The notes under the pieces are model-generated. The model searched no databases. It saw only the letters and a program-made list of their open reading frames with translations, and was not told the origin of the DNA. A stretch of 64,000 bases of DNA from Adenanthera pavonina (Eukaryota > Streptophyta > Magnoliopsida > Fabales > Fabaceae), in assembly GCA_026686845.1 (NCBI GenBank), contig JAIVEN010000018.1:11131001-11195000 (forward strand), written 5' to 3'. The position numbers were made by a program, and so were the translations under genes. The first letter of the stretch is position 1. Each line of letters begins with the position of its first letter. This document shows, piece after piece, positions 32,632 through 44,283 of this stretch.

Positions 32632-33432
32632 GGGAAAATAATATTTAAAGACCAAAATTTTGAATTAATGCCACTTACATACCAAAAAATTATGAAATGA
32701 CAGAAAAAGACCATGATCCTAAACTAAACAAATTTTGATTATTAAATTACCTAAATATCTACCTGAAATTATAATGTCAAATAACTAAAAAAAATGTCAA
32801 AACTTGGGTGAAAGAGTATCAAATTTTTGAAGTTGAATATTAAATAATATGGGCTAATAGTTGTAATTGATTAGTAAAATTTCATTTCTCATTGTAAAAT
32901 GGGGGCATATTAATGTCAAATTCTGAAATGACAATGTCAAATAATTGATGAAGAGTGCAAAAATTGGGAGTGTAACTTCTAATTTTATATTGGAGTGTCA
33001 AATGTCAAATATTTGACACTGGTTCTCAGCGATTTGACACTCATTTTCAGTTGTTTTACACTGAATAATTTATGCTCACTAAAATTAGACATCACTTCTA
33101 GTTTTTGACACTTCTTGTAAGCCATTTAGTACTATCATTCTATGATTTGACACTAATTTTTTCATATTTTACATCGAAAAATAAAATTTCACTCACAAAT
33201 TACAATTGTCAATTCATGTTATTTGACATTTAACTTTAGAAACTTGACACTTTTGCATTCAAGTTTTAACACTCTTCTTCAACCATTTAACACTGTTATT
33301 TCAATAAGGGTATTTAGGTAATAATCAAAATTTTATTCAGTTTAGGACCATGGTTCTTTTCTATCATTTCATAATCTTTGTATCCCTAAGTGACATTAAT
33401 TTAAAATTTTGGTCCCTAAATGTCATTTTCCC
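32632..33432. mobile_element. 801-bp foldback (long-TIR) element, Mutator-like TSD
   Basis: Left end GGGAAAATAATATTTAAAGA and right end (inverted) GGGAAAATGACATTTAGGGA begin arms that pair over nearly the whole element: 32650-32780 with 33430-33300, and inner blocks near 32800-32900 with 33270-33170. ATATTTTTT (32623-32631) and ATATTTTCT (33433-33441) form a 9-bp duplication with one mismatch, as made by Mutator-like transposases. No coding sequence; the transcript would be a long hairpin. Confidence 0.85.
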
Positions 33433-33699
33433 ATATTTTCTTAAGTTGATGGACTTGTCAGTTTAGATTCGTGAGAAAATACCAGGTAACCGTGTCTAAA
33501 AAAAAAAAAGAATTCATAATAATAAAAAACATGTAAACCAACCGAACAAACCGAACTGAATGTAATTGAATTTTTTTTTATTTGGTTAAGTTTAGTTCAA
33601 TTTTTATAACTTGTTCAGTTTGATTAAATTATTTTTTATGCTGCGTGGGTTATTTTAGTTTTGGTGTTTTCCCATTAAATGGATATTTACACACCCCTA

Positions 33700-34472
33700 G
33701 TCACAACCCAAAATAACGAAAGGAAAACTGATATTTTATCACACAAACACGCTTTTTCTATATCAAACTCACATCAACTATTCCAAATGCTAGTGTGTTG
33801 ATAATAGAAGATAATGGCAATTTTTTAAATTTAATTAGTAAAGAAGATCATGAAAAATAAAAATTTAAATGTATGAAGTAGATATAATATTTTAAATTTT
33901 TAAAGAAGCTACATTGATGCATACATGCATTTAAAGAAAAGACGTGACATAGAAACCTAACAATGTGTTAGATTTTCATTTCATTTCATTTTATTTTATA
34001 CTTAAAATTCACGTTGAAGAAAGTATGATGATCCTCTAGGATGATAATAATTTGAAAAAAAAAAAAAAAGGTAGTTCAGTCAATTTTAAAAACAGAAAGG
34101 GATGTGAAGTGAATTATGGAGAAAGTTGGTTTTTTTTTTTTTGTGTGAAGTGAATTATGAAGAGAGAGTTGTGTTTTTTTCTTGAAGATTCAGAGGGAAC
34201 AGGAAGGGAACGTTATAATTGAATATGAACCTTAAAACGGGGGAGGGTTCTGAAGTATCGTTTTCCTTTGATGTATCCTTCTTAAACTTACCTTTTATTT
34301 ATTACTGTTGATCAATGCCCTTCGTCTCTTGTTTGCGTCGAAAAATGGCAAAAAATAGGTCCCACTTATATGCGAATGCTGATTTGAAAATATTTTTTCA
34401 CCAAGATCCCACTTATATCAAGGATTGAGGTGCAAAGTCCCCAAACTATTTTTTTGAATGGCTTAAGATTGA
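33700..34472. other. AT-rich spacer, no gene seen
   Basis: A and T homopolymer runs near 34056-34068 and 34131-34143 and a partly duplicated GTGAAGTGAATTATG (near 34105 and 34145). No coding potential. Confidence 0.5.
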
Positions 34473-35033
34473 GGGCTCATTTGGTTCTCAGAATCAGAAT
34501 GACTAGAAATGGAATGGAATAGTTACAAATGAAATATTAATTACTATAAGTTTGTTTGGTATGATATTAGAGAAATAGAAAAAATTTTAAAAAAATAAAA
34601 TTGATTAAATAAAAATAAATATAAATGGATTAAAAAGATCGGTTTGATTTGATTCCTATGGTGTTTCGGGAATGAGATTCCGGATTCTACTCCAAATGTT
34701 ATATTATTTGATTGTACAATAAAGTGAAAATCTAGACTCCATATGGAATAAGGACACGGAAAAAATAGGTGATTACTACCTTGACCCCTATCTTTCCCCA
34801 TTTCCACTTCCAAAAATCCTTTTACAAACCAAATCATTTGCTTCCACCAATTTTGTCTTCTTCACCTTTACCCTCTCCTTCTTCTCTAACTTTCTCTCCT
34901 CTACCAATCTCCTCTCCTCCTACACTGAGACTATGATTGAAATCGATTTCAATGACATCTAGTTTCATTTTTAATTTTGACGACTAACCTATTTCATTCC
35001 ATTTCCGGTCACCTCAAGGAAGCAAACAGGCCT
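34473..35033. mobile_element. Second MITE of the GGGCTCRTTTGGTTC type, TSD TGA
   Basis: 561 bp. Left end GGGCTCATTTGGTTCTC; right end read inward AGGCCTGTTTGCTTCCTTG. TGA at 34470-34472 repeats at 35034-35036, the same duplication as the element at 15241-15657. A minus-strand frame inside (34544-34837) is incidental. Confidence 0.55.
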
Positions 35034-36062
35034 TGAAATTTTTTTTTGTTCAACATAACAACTACAATGCAGCAATAAAAACACCCCAACAAACAAAATA
35101 AATATAGAGCCAGGAAATCAACTAACACAAGAACCATTAAAAGCATCGCACTGAGAAACAATTGCCTTCCACCACAAGCTCTAGGACTCGCTAAAAATTG
35201 AATGGAGGTAGCATGAATGGCTGAAACTTGAGAGGTGGAACTTGCCTTCTAGTTAATGTGGAATAGATTGAGAATACTAGATGCACATATAGGAAAAAAA
35301 GAAGAAGAAAAAGTGACACTAGCCTTAGGATCTAGTAATTCATTCCACCCATCTGCCATCCTTTTTTTCTTTTTTTAACCAGATCCCTGTGCCATATGAA
35401 AGCATTGAATTTAGTAATTCATCCCGCTGTAGTCTATGCGTCAGTCTGCCCATTCAGTCACAAGACAGAAGGAAGCAGGCGCAAGTGATTGGGGGAAAGC
35501 TTTTCACGTGAAGCCAAGAAGCCGACCGAGCGCTTAAAGGAAAGGCTTGTTTTTGGGAGGCAAAGTGACTCTAGCCCAAGGATCTAGGGGATTTAGGAAC
35601 CTAGTTAGGGAATGAAACCAGTGAAGTGCCTTAAGCAGTGCTTGATTCAATGGAAGGAAGTAGGGTGGGAAGACATTTTAATGGAGGAGAGGGAAAAGAG
35701 ATTTTAACTCTCCCTAATTTGAGTTTGTTGAGAGGAAGGGAAAAAATTTATTTATTTTCTTTATAAATTTTTCCACTTTTAGGGAGGAGCTGTGAGGAAA
35801 GGGGGAGGAAAATTTTTTTCTTCTACTTATTAAACCAAATGAAAAATCCTTTAAATTTCTCCAACCAAATAAAAGGTGAAAGGCATTGGGACAGTATTTT
35901 AATGGATGAGGAAATTATGTCTTTCCATATGATTTGCGTGAAAGTAAGCTAACTTTTTTTAAAAATGCTTTTTTCTCACATCAGTATTTAGCCTTTTATT
36001 CTCAAACTACGTCAAAGAATCAAACTCAATAATTAAAAAAGGCATTGTCGTAATTTACGAGC
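35034..36062. other. Intergenic sequence, no gene seen
   Basis: Mixed sequence with CTAGCCTTAGGATCTAGTAA near 35320 and a looser echo near 35570. It contains AGGGAGGAG and CCAACCAAATAAA stretches (35640-35890) that look like decayed small transposons. Nothing coding. Confidence 0.4.
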
Positions 36063-36064
36063 TT

Positions 36065-36635
36065 AGGTCCGTTTGGTTCTCATTTGGTTAAAAATGAGTT
36101 TTGGTAGAATTGATTTTGTAACATAGTTATAGTAAAAATTAATTTTAGATTAACGTGTTTATATTTGGATAATTTATTTAAAAATTGATTTTGATAAAAC
36201 TTATAATTTTTCTCTAAATTGAACTTAAACTCTATTCCATGATTAATTTAATTTATTTGGACTAAAATTTAATTTATATTTATTTAATTGAGAACATAAT
36301 ATACCTGATATAATATTTTCTTTCAGGTCATTATCTATGAAAATTAAAATTTTGAAGGAACATTTTAGTCAATAGATAGGATAAATTTTATGAAAATTTT
36401 ATTTTCTCAATTTTTTCTCATTTTTATTGGTTTATTTTTATTTGATTTTAAAATAAATACAGATAAAAATGAAGAATTATGATGCAAAAGCTGCTGTGAT
36501 ACTACTTCTTCAAAACCTCTGCACCCAAACCCATTCTCAAATAGAAAAGCCAAAATATACCAAACATACCCAATTCTTTATCAACATTGATTTTGGCTCC
36601 AAACCAAGGTTGGAGTAGTGAATCCAAACAGGCTT
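36065..36635. mobile_element. Probable MITE with GTTTGG termini
   Basis: Left AGGTCCGTTTGGTTCTC; right end read inward AAGCCTGTTTGGATTCAC, imperfect inverted repeats about 570 bp apart. No TSD could be set. Confidence 0.4.
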
Positions 36636-36849
36636 TTAGTTAATTCCTCTAAGCTATTCCAGAGCTTCCAATTTCAGCTTTTGGGCTAATCCAATTACAA
36701 TACGTCAGTTAGACAACTTTTCAAGCAACCCAGGGAAACAGACGAAAGTCACAACGAGTGCAGGGGCCAACACTTTATAGGAAACTTGTTTCTTATGAGC
36801 AAACCCAAAATCAGAAAGCAACACTGAAAATTTCTGTTCTGCTTTCTAC

Positions 36850-37045
36850 AAGATTGTGAACTCGTTTTCGGATAAATATTTAGTACTATCAAGGTTCATC
36901 TTAGATATAAAATTTATAATCGCAACTAGATCAGTTATATTTTCACAGGAGATGGTGAAGCTCCAACAGCAACAATGGAAGATGATCTAGTCCTCCCTGT
37001 GCTGATTACAAAGCAAGTCTCAGAACTGCCCATTTCATGAGTTGC
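36850..37045 (-). other. EMC3: EMC3 3' untranslated region (approximate)
   Basis: Sequence downstream of the EMC3 stop with no element similarity. The poly(A) site cannot be fixed; the left limit is a guess from composition. Confidence 0.35.
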
Positions 37046-39678
37046 TCAACCGACCAATTTCCTCAACACGGCTTCAGCACGTTGCTCAAAATTTGGTAAG
37101 GCCCAGTCATGCTGGGTTATGTCAAGATTGTCTTTCTCAGCACTGAGACCCTGAAAAAACAAGATGAGCATAACCATGAGATCCCCATCTGATCCTGTAA
37201 TAGAATTTTTTTTTTTTTTTAACTTTTGATCATAAATAGCGGACCTCTGAGATACAGATACAAACTTCTACCAACTAAAATAATTGTTATATATTTCTTT
37301 AGCCAAGATTTAAGTTTTCTAAAGTATTTGCTATCAAGCTTTATATATATATATATCTAAACATTTTTAAAAGACCCAATCATGGGTAGAAGTATGAAAA
37401 CCTCCACTCGTCATTTTTTTCTAGGGGATAACTTGAGAGAAATCCCCCTCCAACTGTAACCAAATTGTCTTATTTCCATTTCCCTTCATTCAAATGCTTT
37501 AAATTGGGACAGAGTTACAGTATAGCCACATTCTCAGAAAAGAATCTTCTACTCTCTTTATCTTTCTTCTTTATTTAATTAATTAGACTATAGGAATCCC
37601 ACAAATAAATATATATTTGATTCAAGCATCCCTTAATTATTCAGGGTTTTCATTTCTTTTATTCTTTATAAGTCTCATACACTGTCAATCTCTGAATTTC
37701 CATGTTGCATGTCCAAAGAAATTAAGAGTATCCAAATCTAATCTAATCCCTTAACAGATTTTTTGCGGCAGGTAACAGCACTTCAACCAATTATTCTATA
37801 ATTGAAGACTTCGAGAAAAAGAAAAATGATCTTCAATACCTAACATGAAAATACAACAGTATACACTAATATTGTACCTTTGAAGGATCAAAACCAAATC
37901 CACCCATTTGCATCATACGCTGTGCATCATCCACAGCTGTAACCAGAACATCACATAACCTCTAATAAGCATTTATCTAAATCCCAACTTGAATAGAAGC
38001 AATAAGAAAAATGCTGAAAATAGAAACAACTAAAATTTGTGGAATTGAGGATCTAACTAAAAGTGTATGTGTTTATATTTACAACAGCTTTAGACGCATC
38101 ACTAACCATTTTCTTCCCCCAAGATGAGACTAAAGAACCCTCTTAGCCCAAACAGATTGAGGAAGTACCTAAAATGCCAAAAAATGATAATTAACCAAGG
38201 TTGGAGTGGAACAATTACAGAAGCATACGGATATTAAGTTTCATATAAAAAAGGATTACCATGAGCGACTACTGACATAGCTAACATCCACTGTACTTAA
38301 GTCAATCCCATTCTGCAACATTGACCTAAACCTCTGAGTCAATGGGAAGGGTATCTTGGCTGCAGGAAATAAATAGATTCATTCAATCACTAATAGCATG
38401 ATAACATTAATGTAAGTTTTGAATATTATTTAGGGGTAGGCAATAAAATTAGGGACACTAGGCTTAAGATATGCGGCTATAAAATGTCAGAAAAAGTATT
38501 TGTGCCTTATTATATGAACTGAAGACCAGCTTTGCAATTATTACCAGAATAGGTTAGCTTGTTTACATCCCAATAATATGGTGCCATGACAAATATGAGC
38601 TCATAGTTCATAAAAATAAGAAATCATAACAATTACCCAGGAGCAAAAGAGAGGAAATTTTAAAAGAGAAAAAATACCTGCTACAAATCCAGAAAAGAAG
38701 AAGTTCACCCAAGCAAAAGTAAGAGTCTGTCCAACAAAGGGAAGCCATAACAATTAACAATGAGATATTTTCATCATAGATTAAAACTACAGTAAAAAAA
38801 AAAGAGTCTGATCTAAAGATTCCACGCCAGAGTATGTAGAAAGAATAAATCTCAATACCTGAGGTATGATCATTGAAAGGTTCTTCTTCATCATATCCAT
38901 AGCCATGTTGGGATCAGAGAACATCTGTGCTTGTGGATTCTGGGCTTGGCCCTTGGGAACAAACAGGAGTCCATTTTCCTTCAAGAAAAACAAACAATAT
39001 TAATTCACATTTTAACTGGCTTATGATCATTTCAGACTTTACAAAGCTCATAATAGACTCCTTAACTTCTCATAAGTTCTAGTGTTGATTAAAAATGACA
39101 AATTGAAATTTATTCCACAGCTGAATCTATATTTCAGCCAAAGCAAGGCTCAAATACAAGCACAAAAGCCCAAGATAAGACACCTGACACGACCTCCGGG
39201 CAGCAACTGAATTAATTACCCCAAAATTCCGGGATAAGTCACCACCCACAATAACAACAAAAAGTTCAATTCTTCATTAAACCAAATCAAGAAACACAAA
39301 CAAAACTCTTTAAAATAGAAAATACATGATAGACAAATGAACCTCATTGCAGAAATAAATCTTGCGGGCTCGAAAAGCCTTTGAAGGTATAAAATTAGCA
39401 GCGGCACGTAAATTCCGAGCTCTAAGAATGACTTGTCTGTAAAATCATCACCACAGAACCAACCTCAAATCAAACTGAAAAATCCTGAGAAAAATAATCA
39501 ACTATTGGACGAGGAATTGAAAATACCCTTCTTTCACTAGTTTAGCATCTGGGGTTTGAGAAGAGTGCATAAGCTTTGCAACAAAATAGCGGAGAACACC
39601 AATGAGGACCATGACCACTGAGAGAGGGATCAGAACCCAGTCTCTGATCGCAGTGTCCAGTACTAGATCTTCCGCCAT
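37046..39678 (-). CDS. EMC3: ER membrane protein complex subunit 3 (EMC3), 8 coding exons
   Basis: EMC3 is the insertase core subunit of the ER membrane protein complex, which places tail-anchored and multipass proteins into the ER membrane; it is related to the Oxa1/YidC/Get1 family. Exons in coding order: 39527-39678, 39343-39436, 38859-38978, 38678-38726, 38260-38359, 38107-38168, 37878-37936, 37046-37150. They total 741 bases, 246 residues plus TGA, and every junction is GT-AG. The start MAEDLVLDTAIRDW leads into a membrane segment (~residues 14-33). QMFSDPNMAMDMMKKNLSMI (~101-120) precedes a second segment (TFAWVNFFFSGFVA), and YFLNLFGLRGFFSLILG is the third. The C-terminus is cytosolic (DITQHDWALPNFEQRAE). 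Length equals that of Arabidopsis EMC3 as I recall it. No disabling change seen, so this is the only intact host gene in the window. Confidence 0.96.
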
Positions 39679-40720
39679 AATTCTAACACCTGCAAGCAAG
39701 CATGTATTTGTTACACCAGCATAGATATGAGCAGTATATGGATCCATGCAGGAACAAATACAGTAACTAATTTCATAAAATTTGGAAAACAACAAATTTA
39801 GAAGTAGCACAATTAAAAAAGAAAGCACAATCGTTTTTTGAACATTTTCAAAATATTTTAAAGAAAGCCTTGAAATGATATTTTCTTTGGCTTGGCTGTA
39901 AAAACTCATGAAAATAACTTCCAACGCTCTGCAGCATCAATTTACAACCAAGGACTGACTTCACCAAGGGTCTTAAATAACCAACCAATTGCAAACTCCA
40001 AATTAAATGCACAAGTCATGAAATCTGAACATGAATTTCTCAACTAAAAGCAATTAGGACACTAAAGTATACAAATCCAAGAATCTAAGTATCTAACATC
40101 TCTAGACCAAATCCATTCTACTACCAAGTATCTGTAAAAGTAGTTGGAACAAAATTACTTAATATGATAATAACTTTGTGTTGTAAATGGACAATAGGAC
40201 ATTCATCTAACATATCCAAAACCTAGCAAAGTTCCCGCTCAACTAAGCAATTTTGATAGAATATATATTTTTTACTACTATGAAAAAGAAGGGAGTGAAG
40301 AAAGAAACACTACAGTAATTTGAACTATACACTCTGATGACAAAGAGAAACAAATGAACTTATTATCTTCTTCAGTAAATAATATCACCAAAGGAATCAT
40401 CAAAACTTGAAACAATTAGCCAGGCATCAAAAGTGCGACATAATTGACAAAATAAGCAGGGATGGCGATAAGAGATCCAAGATAGCAATAAACCATTCAA
40501 AATTTAGGAGATTATTCTATATTCCCATCCAATATAACAAAATTCGATATTCACAACCACCTAAAATCATTTACCGAAAAGACTTGATAACTGTAAACCC
40601 TCAAATTGTTCTATCCATAATGAAAAAAATAACAAAAAAAATTACCTGATTACGATAATGATTAGATTTGGAGTATCTGTAACATGAGGTAGAGTGGGAG
40701 AATGATTCTTGGGGATGGAA
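39679..40720 (-). other. EMC3: EMC3 5' UTR exon and leader intron
   Basis: On the minus strand, TTGCTTGCAG/GTGTTAGAATT (acceptor at 39690) is followed after 11 bases by the EMC3 ATG. A donor CAG/GTAATTTTT lies at 40645. So a leader exon from 40646 to about 40720 and a 956-bp leader intron (39690-40645) are likely. Leader introns often raise expression of plant housekeeping genes. Inferred from splice signals only. Confidence 0.55.
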
Positions 40721-40890
40721 AAGGGAGGTAGTTGACTTCTTCTGCTGTTTATTTTGTAGACTGTTATCTCTTTCTGCTACGACTATTTCATAATTTTTTT
40801 GTTATTTTTTTTCATTATGGATAAAACAATTTGAGGGTCTACAGTTATCTAGTTAATCTTTTCAGTAAATGATTTTAGGTGGTTGTGATA
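40551..40890. repeat. Inverted repeat A (arms 40551-40643 and 40792-40890)
   Basis: The left arm TCACAACCACCTAAAATCAT to ATAACAAAAAAA reappears inverted at 40792-40890 with a small insertion and a few substitutions. The left arm spans the donor end of the EMC3 leader intron; the loop contains the putative leader exon and promoter-proximal DNA. Confidence 0.85.
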
Positions 40891-41108
40891 ATGTCACCAC
40901 AATCTCTAATTGCAGCTTAGTATATAATCTAATTTTAATAAATTTATTTGTTCACCATGTCTACTGGGAGTATTAACAAATCATACATCCTCAGCTTTCA
41001 AGATCAGACTGCTATAAAGATTTGTTTTTGGACCTGAAGGAACTTAAATAATTGCAACAAAATCTGAAAACAGTCTACAAAATAAACAGCAGAAGAAGCA
41101 AGTACCTC
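40725..41108. repeat. Inverted repeat B (arms 40725-40765 and 41069-41108)
   Basis: The left arm GAGGTAGTTGACTTCTTCTG to GTAGACTGTT is matched inverted at 41069-41108 with one indel and about one substitution. It overlaps repeat A in an A-B-A'-B' order. Confidence 0.85.
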
Positions 41109-41126
41109 AACTGAAGATTGTGGTGA
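40894..41126. repeat. Short perfect inverted repeat TCACCACAATCT
   Basis: TCACCACAATCT at 40894-40905 pairs with AGATTGTGGTGA at 41115-41126. It could be the termini of a 233-bp MITE; no TSD was confirmed. Confidence 0.5.
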
Positions 41127-41460
41127 TAAAATAATTAGATGGGTGTGGTTGAAAGAATTATGATACAAGAAGCAAGTAGATAGAAGGTGACAAGTGGGAC
41201 ACTTTATTGGTTGATGTTGATCTTAAAAGTTTGTTCATACAGATCTACAAGCACGGATCCAAAACGATCCACAAGCACAAAGTACCCAGCATCAACGACT
41301 ATGAGTAGCTATGCTGGACAATCACTAAGTCCTATTAGAAGCAGTAAGCAGGAGAACAGAGTACTATTGGAGAATATACTAAACCCCTGAAGCTATATTG
41401 AAGAAACATCAGCCAAGATTCATGTAACCTAAAAAAAAACCTTACAATCACAGCAATGGC

Positions 41461-41735
41461 GACAACAGACTCAAAGGAGATGCGAGCGAAACAACGGCGA
41501 CCTTATGTCGTCGACGGCAAACGATCACGACAGCGACAGTGACAACAAACTCGAAAGAGATGCGAGGAAAGACTGAAGGATGGAGGAGAGGAGATGAAGA
41601 GTAAGGCGAAGTGCAGCAAACTAAAAGGAGATGCGAGCCAAGCAACGGAGGCCTAATCGTCGACGCCAAATGGTGACAACAGCAACGGTGATAGCAAACT
41701 GGAAGGAAATGCGAGGATGGACTGATGGATGGCGG
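41461..41735. repeat. Diverged tandem duplication, period about 149 bp
   Basis: AAAGGAGATGCGAGC, TCGTCGACG (41508 and 41657) and GATGCGAGGA recur at about 149-bp spacing. It is GC-richer than the surroundings. Minus-strand open frames across it show no known domain. Confidence 0.65.
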
Positions 41736-41823
41736 AGATGATGGGAACAGCAGGGAAGCGGCGAACTCGGACCAAATGGGACGGACCTCGCGTGGTCCCG
41801 TTGGACCGTGGTGTCCAGCGGGA

Positions 41824-41845
41824 AACCAAACGGTCCCGTTTGGTT
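41824..41845. repeat. Palindrome AACCAAACGG/TC/CCGTTTGGTT
   Basis: Perfect 10-bp arms with a 2-base centre. CCGTTTGGTT is the terminal text of several MITEs in this window, so this looks like two element ends abutting head to head. Confidence 0.7.
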
Positions 41846-42033
41846 CGTTGAAAGTAATTTGATAAAAATAGGTGGAGGAAAAATAAAAAAAACAGGAGAG
41901 ATGTGATTAAAATCTGTATGCTTGATGGGTTAAAGGAAATGAGAGATGTTTGATATGAGATAAATGATTTGGTTGATATAAAAGATGGAAAAGAAATGGG
42001 AATATAAATCCAAAATTGTCCAAAATCCTCCAA

Positions 42034-42276
42034 GTCTATTTTAATAATATAGTTTTATATAAAAAATGATAATATAATTATTTTAATAAATAATTATTAT
42101 TGATAATTATTATTAATATTTTAATAGCTTATAATTAAAAAATAAAAAAATATATTATAATAATATAATTAAGTGAAAAACGTTACATAGTAGATTTTTT
42201 TTGGAATATTTCTAAGTGAAATTGTACGTTGAGCCATACACATATTAACGTGATCAAGTCATCTATAACAAAGAAG
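42034..42276. other. AT-rich spacer, no gene seen
   Basis: Dense ATAATAATTATT runs; no coding potential. Confidence 0.5.
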
Positions 42277-42278
42277 TA

Positions 42279-42875
42279 GGGGTGTGCATGGGCCGGGTTG
42301 GGCCGGACCTCACCCCCGACTGATGTCCGGCCCATGCACACTCGGACCAAATCGGGCTCGATACCGAGTCAAGGTCGGGCCGGCCCGGTACCAAATAGTT
42401 TTTTAAAATATTAAAAATAAATTAAAAAGCTAACTTTATGTAAACGAAAAAAATTTAATTATTAATGTTAAAGTAGATTTCTTTGAAAAAATAATGTTAT
42501 GATAGAAATTAATTTTCTTAAAAGTTATAAATATTTACAACTATACATTATTTTCATATAATATTAAATTAAAAAAATCAATTTAAAATTTTAAATAAAA
42601 TTAAAATATCAAAATTTTAAAAATATTTTCATAGTAATCAAATAATAAATGTATTATATAAGATATATAGAAAAAAAATCTAATAAAATTAATTAATATA
42701 TATAAAATAATAGATTTTTTATAAAAAAAAAACATACATATATAGTATGGGTCGGGCCGGACAAAACAGAGTGTGCCCGAAGCCCAGCCCGGTCCGGTTG
42801 ATGGCCCAGACCGGTTGGCCCAATAGGACCGGGTTGGACCGAGCCAACCGGGTCACGGGTTCCACTTCACACCCC
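42279..42875. mobile_element. TA-flanked inverted-repeat element 2
   Basis: 597 bp, TA/GGGGTGTGCATGG at the left (42277) and TTCACACCCC/TA at the right (42877). GC-rich ends carrying GGGCCGGGTTGGGCCGG-like text flank an AT-rich centre. Same terminal design as the elements at 31318-33697 and 44167-53363. Confidence 0.6.
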
Positions 42876-42899
42876 TACAAATAAGCAACATAAATTTTT

Positions 42900-44160
42900 A
42901 CTAATGTTTAGAGAATTGAATCTAACCAGACGGTCAAAGTGGTTGAACTATCATCTAGAAATAACAATAACTTGTTTTTTAGTTTTAGACCATTTTAGAG
43001 GTTGGACCGCTTTGAACTAACTTTTGTGCTGGGAACCGAAACTGTTCTTAAAAAATCGAACGGTTTTTTAAATTATGTAAAATTTAACCTAAATTTAATT
43101 TTTTTGCCAAAATTATTATAGAGTAAAATACTATTTCCCTTTCTATTTTAAAATTACTAATTATAAAAATGAAAATTTTCATTGTATTATATAGTCATTT
43201 TATAATATTATAGTCATGAAGTGTTATTATGTTGAAATATTTTAATATTACTTTCAATCATTTAACATATATTATTACCATATGAGCTTTTTAACTTATT
43301 ATAAACTTGAACTACTTAAATTTATTTTCTTAATAATTTGATCTTTTATTTTTATACATATATTATTATATATAATATTATTTTTATTTAATTATTTTGT
43401 CACTGGTTCGACCGCCAGTCTAATCGGTTGAACAATAAAAACCATGACCCAATGGTATTTCGGGTTCAATGTTCAATCCAGTTTTTAAAAGCCAAAGAAA
43501 GAAAAGAAGCAATAGAAACTTATTAAAGAAAGTAGTAGTCTCCTATCCCATGGTTGCATTTGTCATTTCCCATTGGTCTCCCACCAGTATGTTGGAGGCT
43601 TGTTTCCTTTCCATGGCACTATAGAAGCAACCAAGTAGTCATCCTCTTAGAAACTATTCTCTTTTCCCATGGTCTCCCTCTAATCTTGACCAACCAAATG
43701 GGCTCTAAGGGTTTGCATATTTTTTATAGTATATCTAGTCTAGGACAAAATGACGTTGTTTTCGTATATATGTGTGCGTATGTGTGTGTAAACTTGACCT
43801 TGGGCCAAGCCAGACCATTTGGCATGACAAGGCCGCTTGGAACCCAGTCTAGCCCGGGTAATAAAGTTAGTCCAAACCTTGGGTTTTCGGTCCCAAGTTA
43901 TTAAAACCAGGTTATGTGGACCACTCTTGGTTAGATCGGGTTGGTCAAGTCCAAGTATTTTTCCCACCCCTATAAACACCAAGCTCCTCTCACAATTGGT
44001 AGATAGCTCGGTCTCTTAAGCAGCATGCTAACTTGTGTTTAATCTTTGGTTATATGTATGAAAAAGGCCAGAGGGATTAATCTTTGACTATATGCAGGGA
44101 ATACCCTTAGTACTCACAAAAAATATATATATTTGGTTTAAATGTTTTTTCACATTATAT
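42900..44160. other. Decayed repeats, no gene seen
   Basis: 42905-43480 carries GACGGTCAAAGTGGTTGAAC and TGGTTCGACCGCCAGTCTAA, parts of an inverted-repeat element rich in ACCGGTTCAACC-like text. 43780-43975 carries similar GGTCCAAGTT/TTGGACC text. Open frames at 43554-43904 and 43740-43982 have no recognisable domain. Confidence 0.4.
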
Positions 44161-44266
44161 TAACTAAGGGTGTTCAAAACCGAATCAAATTGATTAAATC
44201 CAATGAAACCAATGAAAATCAATCAAAACCAAATTGAAATAAGGTTTATTTCAGTTTTTGCCCTAT

Positions 44267-44283
44267 TAGATGTGGTTCAAATT
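44267..44283. repeat. Left 17-bp TSD of the RTE LINE
   Basis: TAGATGTGGTTCAAATT is repeated exactly at 52258-52274. Confidence 0.93.

Larger units (their letters stand above)
31318..33697. mobile_element. TA-flanked inverted-repeat element 1 (composite)
   Basis: Left end TA/AGGGTGTGCA (31316-31327) and right end TTTACACACCCC/TA (33686-33699) form inverted termini with a TA duplication. The flanking parts are rich in AACCAAACC and AACCGAAC-like text. Two Stowaway-like MITEs and an 801-bp hairpin element lie inside, which would account for its length. Confidence 0.5.

Noticed and set aside
43554..43904. A 116-codon plus-strand frame
   Set aside because: It overlaps decayed repeat text and an opposite-strand frame, and has no recognisable domain.
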